A stretch of DNA of 64,000 nucleotides from the NCBI RefSeq assembly GCF_001896205.1, contig NZ_MPNU01000001.1, positions 2,879,467 to 2,943,466 of the forward strand, in the 5' to 3' direction. Position numbers and translations under genes: made by a program. This stretch comes from Edwardsiella piscicida. Lineage in GTDB: Bacteria > Pseudomonadota > Gammaproteobacteria > Enterobacterales > Enterobacteriaceae. Under the pieces are notes generated by a model. That model ran no database searches, was not told where the DNA came from, and was given only the letters and a program-made list of their open reading frames with translations. Each line of letters begins with the position of its first letter. Positions within the stretch are counted from its first letter, which is position 1. Below are positions 38,040-48,911 of the stretch, in pieces.

Positions 38040-38440
38040 TGCTTAAACTCCGCGACAATAGACTTTGGAAGCGCAATTGGCTTCATTAGATTTTGATCGA
38101 TACATGCAATCAGCACATCGGCCCGGCTGAGAACCAGACCATCAGAATTGACAATGCGCTGCGCAAACGTAAGGGAAGCCCCCCGCAGTGCGGAAATCTC
38201 GCTCTCCACCACCAACAGATCGTCCAGGCGGGCGGGAGCCAAATAGTCCACGGTCATGCGACGGACCGCAAAAGCGACATGCTCAGCCAGCAATTGTTGC
38301 TGACTAAAATGATGTTGACGCAGCATCTCCGTGCGCGCTCTTTCATAAAAGGCGATGTAGCGTGCGTGATAGACTACACCCCCGGCATCGGTGTCCTCAA
38401 AGTACACCCGTACCGGCCATTGGAATACCATATGACTCAC
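38036..38440 (-). CDS. ybgC: Acyl-CoA thioesterase YbgC (tol-pal associated)
   Basis: Hot-dog-fold thioesterase, first gene of the tol-pal operon; reported to hydrolyse short-chain acyl-CoA and associate with phospholipid synthesis. [28 protein letters not shown] contains the catalytic Asp and the GVVYH loop (shown in part by [10 protein letters not shown]). 134 residues, the E. coli length, if translation starts at GTG 38440; an ATG at 38431 would give 131. Confidence 0.94.
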   Translation of the reverse strand: MSHMVFQWPVRVYFEDTDAGGVVYHARYIAFYERARTEMLRQHHFSQQQLLAEHVAFAVRRMTVDYLAPARLDDLLVVESEISALRGASLTFAQRIVNSDGLVLSRADVLIACIDQNLMKPIALPKSIVAEFKQ

Positions 38441-38528
38441 TCTACATCCCAGTATAGCTAAACAACGCGGATACTATACGCAACTGAAATGGGGTTTGGA
38501 ATGGGGGAGAAACCTGAGAGCTAAAATA

Positions 38529-38555
38529 ATTATGGGTCGATGGATGACCCATAAT
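38529..38555 (-). terminator. Hairpin downstream of ybgE
   Basis: ATTATGGGTC and GACCCATAAT form a perfect 10-bp stem with a 7-nt loop in the ybgE-ybgC interval, followed on the minus strand by TATTTTA. It may end the cyd transcript before the tol promoter. Confidence 0.5.
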
Positions 38556-38681
38556 GGAAGTGAACGATCACTGACGCATCGATAGGCGGGCGGCGCTAGA
38601 GGCGAGCCGACCAGCGCGCACCCGATAGCGCCGTGCTCAGCGCGGCGTCGGCCGCATCGCCCCGATCGGGCGGTGCCGATC

Positions 38682-38978
38682 TCAGCGGAAAAAGAACAGC
38701 AGTCCGGCGATCAGAATGATCAGCGCCGGCAGCGGTGAAAAGAACGCACGCCAGCGCAGACGACGGGGACAAAATCCGACCCCGTGCACCACCCCGCTGC
38801 AGACGGCCCACATCAGCAGCAGCCCTTGCCAGATCGCCAGCGAGCTGGTTTTCGCCGCAAAGCGGGTCGGATCCCAAAAGATACAGCCCGCCAGCGCCAA
38901 CGCCAGAATCAGGGAAAGGGCCCGCAGCGGGCCCTTATCCATCAGTCTATACAGCCTGTCTGCCAGTCCGGTCATCAT
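38682..38978 (-). CDS. ybgE: Cyd operon protein YbgE
   Basis: Small inner-membrane protein of the cytochrome bd operon, role unknown. Three helices in 98 residues. MDKGPLRALSLILALALAGC, FWDPTRFAAKTSSL and LLLMWAVCSGVVHGVGF match the family (E. coli 97 residues). ATG 38978 overlaps the cydX stop (ATGA), so it is coupled to cydX. Confidence 0.93.
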   Translation of the reverse strand: MMTGLADRLYRLMDKGPLRALSLILALALAGCIFWDPTRFAAKTSSLAIWQGLLLMWAVCSGVVHGVGFCPRRLRWRAFFSPLPALIILIAGLLFFFR

Positions 38979-39085
38979 TTACCGTCTTGTGCCGCCTTGG
39001 TCTCGCGATTCTCAATCGCCATCGCGGTGATGATAGCGAAAAAGCAGGCCATAAGCGTTCCCAAAATCCAGGCAAAATACCACAT
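38975..39085 (-). CDS. cydX: Cytochrome bd-I oxidase small subunit CydX
   Basis: 36-residue single-helix subunit needed for stability and activity of CydAB. MWYFAWILGTLMACFFAII is almost the E. coli sequence; the tail is charged and variable. ATG 39085 with GGGGAG eight bases upstream. 19 bp after cydB. The longer frame to 39157 overlaps cydB and is not the real start. Confidence 0.95.
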   Translation of the reverse strand: MWYFAWILGTLMACFFAIITAMAIENRETKAAQDGK

Positions 39086-39104
39086 GCTTAAGCTCCCCAG
39101 CGGA

Positions 39105-40244
39105 TCAGTACAGTGAGTGTTTATTGTCTTCGATAAAGTTTTTGTCCAGTCGGCCAAACATCTTGTAGTAGCACCACAGGGTGTACAGCAGCACTATAGG
39201 AACAAAAATGATCGCCACAATCGTCATCACCTTCAGCGTCAGCAGGCTGGAGGTGGCGTCCCACATGGTCAGACTCATGTTCGGGTTGGTGATGGACGGC
39301 ATCACGAACGGGAACATAGTCACACCGGCGGTCAGGATCACACAGGCGATGGTCAGCGAGGAGAACAGGAATGCCCAGCCGCAGCGATCCAGACGAGAGG
39401 TCAGGATAGTCAGCAGCGGCAGCACCACCCCCAGCGCCGGAATCAGCCACAGGATCGGATGCGCATTAAAGTTCACCAGCCAAGCGCCGGCCTGATGCGC
39501 CACCTCTTTATGCAGCGGGTTGGACGGCGCCGCGTGGTCGAGAACCGAGGTGATGAGATAGCCATCGATCCCCTTCACCAGCCATACCCCGGCCAGCAGG
39601 AAGGCCACCATCATCACCAGCGCACAGATCTGCGTCGTGGCGCGGGCGCGCAGGCGCAGCTCGCCGGCGGTCTTCATCTGCAGATAGGCCGCACCCTGCA
39701 CCAGCAGCATGGTCAGGCTGACCACGCCGGCCAGCAGGGCAAACGGATTGAGCAGCTGGAAGAAGTTGCCGGTATAGAACAGGCGCAGATACTCATCGAT
39801 ATGGAAGGGGACGCCCTGCAGCAGGTTACCGAACGCCACGCCAAAGACCAGCGCCGGTACGAAGCTGCCGATAAAGATGCCCCAGTCCCACATGTTACGC
39901 CAGCGCGGATCGGCAATCTTGGAGCGGTAGTCAAAGCCCACCGGGCGGAAGAACAAGGCGGCCAGCACCAGGATCATCGCCACATAGAAGCCGGAGAAGG
40001 CGGCGGCGTACACCATCGGCCAGGCGGCAAACAGCGCGCCGCCCGCGGTGATCAGCCATACCTGGTTACCGTCCCAGTGCGGCGCGATGGCGTTGATCAT
40101 CACGCGCCGCTCGGTATCGGTTTTACCGAGGATGCGGGAGAGAATCCCAACCCCCATATCGAAACCATCGGTGATCGCAAATCCGATCAGCAGCACACCG
40201 ACCAGCAGCCACCAGATAAAGCGCAATACTTCATATTCGAACAT
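39105..40244 (-). CDS. cydB: Cytochrome bd-I ubiquinol oxidase subunit II
   Basis: Structural subunit of the high-affinity quinol oxidase used under low oxygen. 379 residues, about nine helices. LRFIWWLLVGVLLIGFAITDGFDMGVG, the Asp-rich loop and HWDGNQVWLITAGGALFAAWP (parts) are CydB landmarks. Ends KNFIEDNKHSLY. It follows cydA by 15 bp. Confidence 0.96.
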   Translation of the reverse strand: MFEYEVLRFIWWLLVGVLLIGFAITDGFDMGVGILSRILGKTDTERRVMINAIAPHWDGNQVWLITAGGALFAAWPMVYAAAFSGFYVAMILVLAALFFRPVGFDYRSKIADPRWRNMWDWGIFIGSFVPALVFGVAFGNLLQGVPFHIDEYLRLFYTGNFFQLLNPFALLAGVVSLTMLLVQGAAYLQMKTAGELRLRARATTQICALVMMVAFLLAGVWLVKGIDGYLITSVLDHAAPSNPLHKEVAHQAGAWLVNFNAHPILWLIPALGVVLPLLTILTSRLDRCGWAFLFSSLTIACVILTAGVTMFPFVMPSITNPNMSLTMWDATSSLLTLKVMTIVAIIFVPIVLLYTLWCYYKMFGRLDKNFIEDNKHSLY

Positions 40245-40259
40245 AGTGTGGACTCCTGT

Positions 40260-41822
40260 TTACCGTGCGTCTACCGCATTCGTCTGTTCAAAGTGATAGC
40301 GGCCGGTCTTCAGGCTGCTCGGCCCCAGGCGGGCGAACTTGAACATCAGATACAGCTCAGCGACCAGGAACAGCGTATACAGACCGCAGATCAGAATGAT
40401 CGAGAACCACAGATCGCCTGCGGTCAGCGACGAGTTGGCGACCGCCGTCGGCAGCACATCGTTGATCGCCCACGGCTGACGGCCATACTCAGCCACGAAC
40501 CAGCCCGCCTCACAGGCAATCCACGGCAGCGGAATGCCCAGCAGAGCGCCGCGCAGCAGCCAGCGCTTCTCGCCGATGCGCCCGCGCACCACGCTGTAGA
40601 ACGACGCCAGGATCAGCAGCATCATCAGCACGCCGCAGCCAACCATGATACGGAAGGCAAAGTACAGCGGTGCCACTTCCGGAATGGAGTCTTTGGTTGC
40701 CTTGGCGATCTGCTCATCGCTGGCCTGAGCCGGGTTATCGGTATAGCGCTTCAGCAGCAGACCGTAGCCCAGATCCTGCTTGCTGTGGTTAAAGGCATCA
40801 CGCACCGCCGGATCGGTATTGCCGGTGCGCAGCTCCTGCAGCAGCTGGTAACTCTTCATCCCGTTACGGATGCGCCCCTCGTTCTCCTTCATCAGATCTT
40901 TCAGGCCGATGACCTGCTGATCGAGAGAGCGGGTGGCGATCAGGCCCAGCAGATAGGGAACCTCAATCGCGTAGTGGTTGCTCTCCGTCTGCTGATCTGG
41001 GATGGCGAACAGGTTGAAAGAGGCCGGCGCTGGCTGGGTTTCCCACTCGGCCTCAATGGCCGCCAGCTTGGTCTTCTGCACGCTGCCCATCTCATAGCCA
41101 GACTCATCGCCCAGCAGGCTCACCGCGATCACCGACGCCATACCAAAGGCGGCGGCGATAGCGAACGAGCGCTTGGCAAAGGCAAAGTCACGGCCCTTCA
41201 GCAGATAGTAAGCGCTAACGCCCAGAATGAACATGGCACCAGTGACGTAGCCGGCGGAAACGGTATGCACGAACTTCACCTGAGCTACCGGGTTCATCAC
41301 CAGCTCAGAGAAGCTCAGCATCTCCATGCGCATGGTTTCAAAGTTAAAGTCGGAGGCGATCGGGTTCTGCATCCAGCCGTTGGCCACCAGGATCCACAGC
41401 GCGGAGAGGTTAGAGCCCAGCGCGACCAGCCAGGTCACCATCATGTGCTGCACTTTGCCCAGGCGATCCCAGCCAAAGAAGAACAGCCCAACGAAGGTAG
41501 ACTCAAGGAAGAACGCCATCAGCCCTTCGATGGCCAGCGGCGCACCGAAGATATCGCCGACGTAGTGAGAGTAGTACGACCAGTTGGTCCCGAACTGGAA
41601 CTCCATGGTCAAACCGGTAGCGACCCCCAGGGCGAAGTTGATACCGAACAACTTACCCCAGAACTTGGTCATATCTTTATAGATTTGCTTGCCGGTCAGC
41701 ACATATACCGTTTCCATGATGGCCAGCAAAAACGCCATCCCCAGCGTCAGCGGGACAAACAGGAAATGGTACATCGCCGTTAAGGCAAACTGTAAACGCG
41801 ACAGTTCGACAATATCAAACAT
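40260..41822 (-). CDS. cydA: Cytochrome bd-I ubiquinol oxidase subunit I
   Basis: Carries haems b558, b595 and d and the quinol site. 520 residues (E. coli 522). His19 (AMYHF), the conserved GRQPW sequence, and a long Q-loop (about 250-390) place it in the long-Q-loop (bd-I) group. ATG 41822 with AAGGAG. First gene of cydABX-ybgE. A long AT-rich region upstream should hold the ArcA/Fnr controlled promoter. Confidence 0.97.
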   Translation of the reverse strand: MFDIVELSRLQFALTAMYHFLFVPLTLGMAFLLAIMETVYVLTGKQIYKDMTKFWGKLFGINFALGVATGLTMEFQFGTNWSYYSHYVGDIFGAPLAIEGLMAFFLESTFVGLFFFGWDRLGKVQHMMVTWLVALGSNLSALWILVANGWMQNPIASDFNFETMRMEMLSFSELVMNPVAQVKFVHTVSAGYVTGAMFILGVSAYYLLKGRDFAFAKRSFAIAAAFGMASVIAVSLLGDESGYEMGSVQKTKLAAIEAEWETQPAPASFNLFAIPDQQTESNHYAIEVPYLLGLIATRSLDQQVIGLKDLMKENEGRIRNGMKSYQLLQELRTGNTDPAVRDAFNHSKQDLGYGLLLKRYTDNPAQASDEQIAKATKDSIPEVAPLYFAFRIMVGCGVLMMLLILASFYSVVRGRIGEKRWLLRGALLGIPLPWIACEAGWFVAEYGRQPWAINDVLPTAVANSSLTAGDLWFSIILICGLYTLFLVAELYLMFKFARLGPSSLKTGRYHFEQTNAVDAR

Positions 41823-42404
41823 CTTGACTCCTTGCTCCTCGCAGGAAGACTCCGACTTGCGGCAACCCGGCTTCCGTTTTTACGGAAGTCACATAACAAC
41901 CAGCAATGAATGCCCTTCACCCACAAATGCACCCTGTCCCAATTCTTAACGGCCTACGCTCTCCGCGGCAGCGCCGCTTTAGCAAGCATAGCGCAGAAAA
42001 CGTTCGCAACTAAGAACCGAAAAAAGATAACAAATATAACAATAGGTCTGACCATGTATTACAGTCTGACAAATATTACCCTCACAGCCAGACACAATAA
42101 ATCATTTTTTACGTGATGCTGATTGGATTTCCATTGTTAGGTCAATATTTGCCTACATATACAGCGCTCGCGAATATTGATCTGACGCAAGATTAACAAA
42201 AAATTACATTACAAGCATTATTTAGAACGCCAAATGAGATCAAAGAGCGCAAAATTCAATCAATTAGTAGGCTGGGTGAAAATGTATTGATTGTGTTAAA
42301 TAATATCGCGCTAATTGTTTAACTATCATCCTGGGTGATATATTCCGCTGCCGAGGATCTCTTTCCGGCGCGGTAATATTTCATTTGTCATCTATTAGGC
42401 CAAT
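41823..42404. other. AT-rich control region upstream of cydA
   Basis: 580 bp, clearly more AT-rich than its surroundings. It contains several GTTAA/TTAAC elements (near 42190, 42292 and 42317) reminiscent of ArcA half-sites, but no Fnr TTGAT-N4-ATCAA that I can defend. In E. coli the mngRAB genes lie in this interval; here no gene is present. Confidence 0.5.
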
Positions 42405-42428
42405 AAAAAAGGCCACCCGTCGGTGGCC
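42405..42428 (-). terminator. Intrinsic terminator of sucABCD
   Basis: On the minus strand GGCCACC-GACG-GGTGGCC is followed by TTTTTT: a classic rho-independent terminator 21 bp after the sucD stop. In E. coli the sucD 3' end gives the Hfq-bound sRNA SdhX. Confidence 0.85.
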
Positions 42429-42449
42429 CGTATTGGGTGGCGCGATACG

Positions 42450-43322
42450 TCAGGCCAGAGCCCGCAGCGCCGCTTGACCGATATCGGCCAGGCTGCGCAC
42501 CGTCACGACCCCGGCGGCCTCCAGGGCGGCAAACTTCTCGTCTGCGGTGCCCTTGCCGCCGGCGATGATCGCCCCAGCATGCCCCATTCGCTTCCCCTTG
42601 GGCGCCGTCACCCCGGCGATATAGCCGATCACCGGCTTGGTCACATGTGCCTTGATATAGGCCGCCGCCTCCTCTTCCGCGTTGCCGCCGATCTCACCGA
42701 TCATCACGATGGCCTCGGTCTGCGGATCGGCCTGGAACAGCGCCAGAATGTCGATAAAGCTGGAGCCGGGGATCGGATCGCCGCCGATACCGACGCAGGT
42801 GGACTGCCCCAGCCCGACGTCGCTGGTCTGCTTCACCGCCTCATAGGTCAGGGTGCCGGAGCGCGAGACGATGCCGATGCGTCCCGGACGGTGAATATGG
42901 CCCGGCATGATGCCGATCTTGCAGGCGCCCGGCGTGATCACCCCCGGACAGTTCGGACCGATCATCCGCACCCCGGGGCTCTGATCCAGCTTGGCCCGGA
43001 TCACCAGCATGTCCTGCGTCGGGATCCCCTCGGTAATACAGATAATCAGCGAAATACCGCCGTCTATCGCCTCCAGAATAGAGTCTTTACAGAACGGCGC
43101 CGGTACATAGATCACGCTGGCGCTGGCGTCGGTCGCCAATACCGCCTCGCGCACCGTGTTGAACACCGGCAGGCCGAGATGTTCGCTGCCCCCTTTGCCC
43201 GGCGTTACCCCGCCCACCAGACGGGTACCGTAGGCCAACGCCTGCTCGGAGTGGAATGTCCCCTGGCTGCCGGTAAAGCCCTGGCAGATGACCCGGGTTT
43301 CGTGATTGATCAGTATCGACAT
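42450..43322 (-). CDS. sucD: Succinyl-CoA synthetase alpha subunit
   Basis: Makes ATP/GTP from succinyl-CoA in the TCA cycle with SucC. CoA-binding N-terminus with [29 protein letters not shown], and the phosphohistidine loop [12 protein letters not shown]. 290 residues (E. coli 289). ATG 43322 shares one base with the sucC stop. Last gene of the sdh-suc run. Confidence 0.97.
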   Translation of the reverse strand: MSILINHETRVICQGFTGSQGTFHSEQALAYGTRLVGGVTPGKGGSEHLGLPVFNTVREAVLATDASASVIYVPAPFCKDSILEAIDGGISLIICITEGIPTQDMLVIRAKLDQSPGVRMIGPNCPGVITPGACKIGIMPGHIHRPGRIGIVSRSGTLTYEAVKQTSDVGLGQSTCVGIGGDPIPGSSFIDILALFQADPQTEAIVMIGEIGGNAEEEAAAYIKAHVTKPVIGYIAGVTAPKGKRMGHAGAIIAGGKGTADEKFAALEAAGVVTVRSLADIGQAALRALA

Positions 43323-44488
43323 TATTTCCCCTCCACGGCGCTAACCACCTGGCGCGCGGCATCCGTCAGACTGGTGGCCGCAATGATGTTCAGGCCGCTG
43401 TCGGCCAGTATTCGGGTGCCCAGCTCGGCGTTGTTGCCCTCCAGCCGTACCACCACCGGTACGTGAACGCCCACCTCCGCCACGGCGCCGATGATGCCGT
43501 CAGCGATCAGGTCGCAGCGCACGATACCGCCGAAAATGTTGACCAGCACCGCCCTCACGTGCTCGTCGGACAGGATGATCTTAAACGCCTCCGTCACCCG
43601 CTCCTTGGTGGCACCGCCGCCCACGTCCAGGAAGTTGGCCGGCGCACCGCCGTGCAGTTTGACGATATCCATGGTGCCCATCGCCAGACCGGCGCCGTTC
43701 ACCATGCAGCCGATATTGCCCTCCAGCGCGACGTAGTTCAGCTCCCACTGCGCCGCATGCGCCTCACGCGCATCGTTCTGCTCGGGATCCTCCATTTCGC
43801 GCAGCGCCGGCTGACGGAACAGGGCGTTGCTGTCGACGTCCAGCTTACCGTCCAGGCACAGCAGATCCCCCTGCGGGGTGATCACCAGCGGATTGATCTC
43901 TGCCATGGTCAGATCGCACTGCAAAAACAGCGTCGCCAGCCCCATGAAAATCTGACCAAACTGCTGGGCCTGCTTACCGCTCAGCCCCAGCTTAAACGCC
44001 AGCTCGCGCCCCTGATAGGGCTGTGGCCCGGTCAGTGGATCGAGCGCCACCCGGTGGATCAGGTGGGGCGTCTTTTGCGCCACCTGCTCAATCTCCACGC
44101 CCCCCTCGGTCGACGCCATGAACACCACGCGCCGGGAGCTGCGATCGATCACCGCGCCCAGATACAGCTCGCGCGCAATCTCGGTCGCTCCCTCCACCAG
44201 AATCTGGCGCACCGGCTGCCCCTGGGCATCCGTCTGGTAGGTCACCAGCCGCTTACCCAGCCACTGTTCGGCGAAGGCGCGGATCGCCTCTTTACTCTCC
44301 ACGCACTTTACGCCGCCCGCTTTACCTCGTCCGCCGGCGTGCACCTGACACTTGACCACCCAGGGGCCGCTGCCGATTTTAGAGGCCGCCTCTTCCGCCT
44401 GACGCGGCGTGCTGCAGGCGTACCCCACCGGCGTTGGCAGTCCATAGCGGGCAAACAGCTGTTTTGCCTGATATTCGTGTAAGTTCAT
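43322..44488 (-). CDS. sucC: Succinyl-CoA synthetase beta subunit
   Basis: ATP-grasp subunit that fixes nucleotide specificity. [18 protein letters not shown] at the N-terminus, [31 protein letters not shown] and [13 protein letters not shown]. 388 residues, identical length to E. coli. ATG 44488. Overlaps sucD by one base; 86 bp after sucB. Confidence 0.97.
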   Translation of the reverse strand: MNLHEYQAKQLFARYGLPTPVGYACSTPRQAEEAASKIGSGPWVVKCQVHAGGRGKAGGVKCVESKEAIRAFAEQWLGKRLVTYQTDAQGQPVRQILVEGATEIARELYLGAVIDRSSRRVVFMASTEGGVEIEQVAQKTPHLIHRVALDPLTGPQPYQGRELAFKLGLSGKQAQQFGQIFMGLATLFLQCDLTMAEINPLVITPQGDLLCLDGKLDVDSNALFRQPALREMEDPEQNDAREAHAAQWELNYVALEGNIGCMVNGAGLAMGTMDIVKLHGGAPANFLDVGGGATKERVTEAFKIILSDEHVRAVLVNIFGGIVRCDLIADGIIGAVAEVGVHVPVVVRLEGNNAELGTRILADSGLNIIAATSLTDAARQVVSAVEGK

Positions 44489-44574
44489 GATGTTCTATCC
44501 CTATAGGGGCTGACTCTTATTGTTAGGAGCAGGCCCGCCGGCGCGGGCCTGTGCATAGCACGGATCACACGGAG

Positions 44575-45786
44575 TTACACATCCAGCAGCAGACGCGCCG
44601 GATCTTCCAACATCTCTTTGACCGTCACCAGGAAGCCCACGGACTCACGCCCGTCAATCTGACGATGGTCATACGAAAGCGCCAGGTACATCATCGGCAG
44701 GATCACCACCTGGCCGTCGACCGCCATCGGGCGATCCTTGATGGCATGCATGCCCAGGATCGCGCTCTGCGGCGGGTTGATAATCGGCGTGGACATCAGG
44801 GAGCCAAATACGCCGCCGTTGGTAATGGTAAAGTTGCCGCCGGTCAGCTCCTCGACCGTCAGCTTGCCGTCGCGCCCCTTCAGCGCCAGCGCCTTAATCT
44901 GTTTTTCAATATCCGCCATGCTCAGGGTATCGACATCGCGGATCACCGGCGTCACCAGCCCGCGCGGCGTCGACACCGCAATGCTGATATCGAAGTAGTT
45001 ATGGTAGACCACCTCTTCGCCGTCAAGGGCGGCGTTCACCTCCGGATAACGCTTCAGCGCTTCCAATACCGCCTTGATATAAAAAGACATAAAGCCCAGG
45101 CGCACGCCGTGGCGTTTTTCAAACGCCTCACCGTACTGGCTGCGCAGATCCATGATCGGCTTCATGTTCACTTCGTTAAAGGTGGTCAGCATCGCGGTGC
45201 TGTTCTTCGCCTCCAGCAGGCGTTCGGCCACCCGCTTGCGCAGACGGGTCATGGGCACCCGCTTCTCACGCTCCGCGCTCAGCGGCGCGGCGGCCTGAGG
45301 CGGCGCGGCGACCGGCGCCGCGCTCGGCTGCCCAGCCAGATGCTTGGTCACATCCTCTCGCGTCAGACGCCCGCCGACGCCGCTGCCCTGCAGCGACGAC
45401 GGATCCACGTCGTGCTCGGCGACCAGACGACGCACCGCGGGGCTCAGGGCATCGCTGCTGCCCGTCTCCAGGGCGGCGGTATGGCGCTCGGCCGGCGTCG
45501 CCTGCGCCGCCTGCGCACCGGCGCTAATCGCGACGCCGCTCACGTCGGCCGGACGCAGCCGTCCCAGCAGCTGGCGCGCCGTTACCGTTGCTCCCTCCGG
45601 TTCCAGAATAGCCTCCAACACGCCGGCCTCCGCCGCCGGCACCTCCAGGACCACTTTGTCCGTCTCGATCTCGACGATGACCTCATCGCGAGCGATGCTG
45701 TCGCCCACCTGCTTATGCCAGGTAGCGACCGTGGCGTCGGCGACGGATTCAGGCAGATCGGGAACCAGAATTTCTACGCTGCTCAT
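44575..45786 (-). CDS. sucB: 2-oxoglutarate dehydrogenase E2 (dihydrolipoyl succinyltransferase)
   Basis: Core of the 2-oxoglutarate dehydrogenase complex. Lipoyl domain (1-78) with ETDKVVLEV, lipoylated Lys44; E3-binding domain (about 105-145, [14 protein letters not shown]); Ala/Pro linkers; catalytic domain with the active-site motif [10 protein letters not shown] near residue 374. 403 residues (E. coli 405). ATG 45786, 55 bp after sucA. Confidence 0.97.
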   Translation of the reverse strand: MSSVEILVPDLPESVADATVATWHKQVGDSIARDEVIVEIETDKVVLEVPAAEAGVLEAILEPEGATVTARQLLGRLRPADVSGVAISAGAQAAQATPAERHTAALETGSSDALSPAVRRLVAEHDVDPSSLQGSGVGGRLTREDVTKHLAGQPSAAPVAAPPQAAAPLSAEREKRVPMTRLRKRVAERLLEAKNSTAMLTTFNEVNMKPIMDLRSQYGEAFEKRHGVRLGFMSFYIKAVLEALKRYPEVNAALDGEEVVYHNYFDISIAVSTPRGLVTPVIRDVDTLSMADIEKQIKALALKGRDGKLTVEELTGGNFTITNGGVFGSLMSTPIINPPQSAILGMHAIKDRPMAVDGQVVILPMMYLALSYDHRQIDGRESVGFLVTVKEMLEDPARLLLDV

Positions 45787-45841
45787 TGTTTATCCTTGTA
45801 TTAATGCGTGTCGCGAATGCGGGCGACAGCGCCCGCACCCT

Positions 45842-48649
45842 TTATTCCACATTCAGGGCATCGTCCACCAGCGCCTGCTGCTGCTCGCGGTGAACCGACA
45901 GATACCCCACCGCCGGTGAGGCCGACGCCGGACGGCCGGCGTAGCGCAGCACTGCGCCAAAGGGGATCACCTCACGGAAGTTATGCTGACTGCAGTACCA
46001 GGCCCCCTGATTGAGCGGCTCCTCCTGGCACCAGACAAAATCGCGCGCCTGGGTATAGGGCGCCAGCACCGCCTGCACCGCCTGATGGGGGAACGGGTAG
46101 AGCTGTTCGATACGGACGATCGCCACGTTGTCCTGGCCATTCTTCCGCCGCTGCTCCAGCAGATCGTAGTACACCTTACCGGAGCACATCACCACCCGCT
46201 TCACCCGCTGGGCATCGAGAGGATCGATCTCCCCGATCGCCGGCTGGAAGCAGCCCTGCGCCAGCTCATCCAGCGAAGAGACCGCCAGCGGATGGCGCAG
46301 CAGGGACTTAGGCGACATCACCACCAGCGGGCGGCGCATGGCGCGCAGCGCCTGACGGCGCAGCATGTGGTAAACCTGCGCCGGCGTCGAGGGAACGCAG
46401 ACCTGGATATTCTGCTGGGCGCACAGCTGCAGGTAGCGCTCCAGGCGGGCGGAGGAGTGCTCCGGCCCCTGTCCCTCGTAGCCGTGCGGCAGCAGCATGA
46501 CCAGGCCGCACAGGCGTCCCCACTTCTGCTCGCCGGAGCTGATGAACTGGTCGATCACCACCTGGGCGCCGTTGGCGAAGTCGCCAAACTGCGCCTCCCA
46601 AATCGTCAGGGTGCGCGGCTCCGCGCTGGCGTAGCCATACTCAAAGGCCAGCACCGCCGCCTCGGACAGGACCGAGTCCCACACCTTAAAATCCCCCTGG
46701 CCGTTGTGCACGTTCTCCAGCGGCACATACACCGCGCCATCCCTTTGGCTATGGATCACCGCGTGGCGGTGGAAGAAGGTGCCGCGGCCGCAGTCCTCGC
46801 CGGAGATACGCACCGGAATGCCCTCGTCCACCAGCGTAGCATAGGCCAGATTTTCCGCCCCGCCCCAGTCGAAGGGCCGCTCGCCTTCGGCCATTTCGGC
46901 GCGATCGGCGTAGATTTTGGCAACCCGCGCCTGCATATCTACCGCCTCCGGCACCCGGCTGATGCAGCGCGCCAGATCCTGCAGGCGCTGCGGCGCTACC
47001 GCATGGGGATAAGGCTCATCCCATTCGTGGTGCAGATAGGGATCCCAGGTCACGCTGTGCATGGTCATCGGGCGCCACTCCGCCACGACGCAGCCGCCGC
47101 CGTCCAGAGCATCGCGATAGAGGTTGACCATCTCGGTGGCGTCCTCCTGGGTGATCACCCCCTGCTCCGTCAGGCGATCGGCGTACAGCTTGCGCGGCGT
47201 CGGATGCTTTTTGATCTTCTGATACATCACGGGCTGGGTGGCGCTCGGCTCATCCGCCTCGTTATGGCCGTGGCGGCGGTAGCACACCAGATCGATAAAG
47301 ACGTCGCGCTTAAAGCAGTTGCGGAAATCGAGCGCCAGCTGGGTGACAAAGGCCACCGCCTCCGGATCGTCGGCGTTGACGTGGAAGATCGGCGCCTGCA
47401 CCATCTTGCCGATGTCGGTGCAGTACTGGGTCGAACGGGCGTCCAGCGGGTTTGAGGTAGTAAAACCGATCTGGTTATTGATCACGATGCGCACCGTGCC
47501 GCCCACCTCATAGCCGCGCGCCTGGGACATGTTCAGCGTCTCCTGAACGATGCCCTGACCGGCGACGGCCGCATCGCCGTGAATGGTGATCGGCAGCACG
47601 ATGTCGCTGCGGGTGCGATCCAAGCGATCGCGGCGCGCGCGCACCGATCCCATCACCACCGGGCTGACGATCTCCAGGTGCGACGGGTTAAAGGCCAGCG
47701 CCAGGTGCACCGGGCCGCCCTCTGTTTCCATATCCGACGAGAAGCCCATGTGGTACTTCACGTCGCCGGTGCCCAGATGATCCTTGTGCTTGCCGGCAAA
47801 CTCATCAAACAGCTCACCCGCGCACTTGCCCAGTACGTTGATCAGCACATTCAGACGTCCGCGGTGCGCCATCCCCAGCACCACTTCACGGGTGCCGTTG
47901 CGCCCGGCGTGGCGGATCAGCTCTTTCAGCATCGGGATCAGCGCATCGCCCCCCTCCAGCGAAAAGCGCTTGGCCCCCGGGAACTTGGCGCCCAGATAGC
48001 GCTCCAGCCCCTCGGCGGCGGTCAGCTCCTGCAGAAAGCGGCGCTTCTCCTGCGGGCTAAACGCCGGCTGCCCCATCACCGACTCCAGCCGCTGCTGCAG
48101 CCAACGCTTCTCGTCGGTGTTGGTCAGGTGCATATATTCTGCGCCGATGGTTCCGCAGTAGGTCTGCTGCAGCGCCCGGTAGAGATCCGCCAGGCGCAGG
48201 GTATCGCTGCCGATGGCGAATGAGCCGACGTTAAAGGTTTCGTTGAAATCCTCCGGCGTCAGATGATGAAACGCCGGGTCGAGATCGGCGACCGACTCCT
48301 GTTTCCACAGTCCGAGCGGATCGAGGTTGGCCTGCTGATGGCCGCGGAAGCGAAAGGCATTGATCAGCTGCAGCACCTTCACCTGCTTGGCGTCGGTCTG
48401 CGGATCGTTGAACGCGAGGCCGAAGCGCGTCGGATCTTTGGCCAGGCGGCGGAAGTACTCCCGGGTCTGGGAGTGCAGCTGATCCGGCGGCAGTCCATTG
48501 ACCGGAAGTTGTTGAAAAAGGGTTTTCCAGCTCCCCTCCACTGAATCGGGGTCGGTCAAATAGTCCTCATACAGTTGTTCTATGTACGACTGGTTCGCGC
48601 CCGCCAGATAGGAGGAATCCAGCCAGGCCTTCATGGTGCCGTTCTGCAT
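45842..48649 (-). CDS. sucA: 2-oxoglutarate dehydrogenase E1
   Basis: Thiamine-diphosphate decarboxylase component. 935 residues (E. coli 933). N-terminal MKAWLDSSYLAGANQSYIEQLYEDY-like region, GMAHRGRLNVLINVLGK, the ThDP motif GDAAVAGQGIVQET, CYRRHGHNEADEPS, and C-terminal ARDFVWCQEEPLNQGAW. ATG 48649. It is the first suc gene, 262 bp after sdhB, enough for a separate promoter as in E. coli. Confidence 0.97.
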   Translation of the reverse strand: MQNGTMKAWLDSSYLAGANQSYIEQLYEDYLTDPDSVEGSWKTLFQQLPVNGLPPDQLHSQTREYFRRLAKDPTRFGLAFNDPQTDAKQVKVLQLINAFRFRGHQQANLDPLGLWKQESVADLDPAFHHLTPEDFNETFNVGSFAIGSDTLRLADLYRALQQTYCGTIGAEYMHLTNTDEKRWLQQRLESVMGQPAFSPQEKRRFLQELTAAEGLERYLGAKFPGAKRFSLEGGDALIPMLKELIRHAGRNGTREVVLGMAHRGRLNVLINVLGKCAGELFDEFAGKHKDHLGTGDVKYHMGFSSDMETEGGPVHLALAFNPSHLEIVSPVVMGSVRARRDRLDRTRSDIVLPITIHGDAAVAGQGIVQETLNMSQARGYEVGGTVRIVINNQIGFTTSNPLDARSTQYCTDIGKMVQAPIFHVNADDPEAVAFVTQLALDFRNCFKRDVFIDLVCYRRHGHNEADEPSATQPVMYQKIKKHPTPRKLYADRLTEQGVITQEDATEMVNLYRDALDGGGCVVAEWRPMTMHSVTWDPYLHHEWDEPYPHAVAPQRLQDLARCISRVPEAVDMQARVAKIYADRAEMAEGERPFDWGGAENLAYATLVDEGIPVRISGEDCGRGTFFHRHAVIHSQRDGAVYVPLENVHNGQGDFKVWDSVLSEAAVLAFEYGYASAEPRTLTIWEAQFGDFANGAQVVIDQFISSGEQKWGRLCGLVMLLPHGYEGQGPEHSSARLERYLQLCAQQNIQVCVPSTPAQVYHMLRRQALRAMRRPLVVMSPKSLLRHPLAVSSLDELAQGCFQPAIGEIDPLDAQRVKRVVMCSGKVYYDLLEQRRKNGQDNVAIVRIEQLYPFPHQAVQAVLAPYTQARDFVWCQEEPLNQGAWYCSQHNFREVIPFGAVLRYAGRPASASPAVGYLSVHREQQQALVDDALNVE

Positions 48650-48911
48650 TGTGATCCCTTAAGCTTGTAAAGCCTGTTATTCGCCGTGGTGAATATCTTA
48701 TTTTTAACAGATATTCTTGTATTAACTGAATGTTATTAAAAAAAATTATCGAGACAGCCAGCGCGGGCGTCACCCGGTGATAACCCCGCTGACATTCTGA
48801 GCACCTCTGTGGGTGCCTTATCGCTTTCCTGGCGCTCCCCGTCGCGATCGATCGGGATAGCGCGAGACCATTATCCGGCGTATCGCGCGGAATTCTATGC
48901 TTTTATGCCCC

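Noticed and set aside
39117-41783. An 888-residue plus-strand open frame
   Set aside because: It lies wholly antisense to cydB and cydA; it is a GC-rich shadow frame full of His, Gln and Arg, with no domain.
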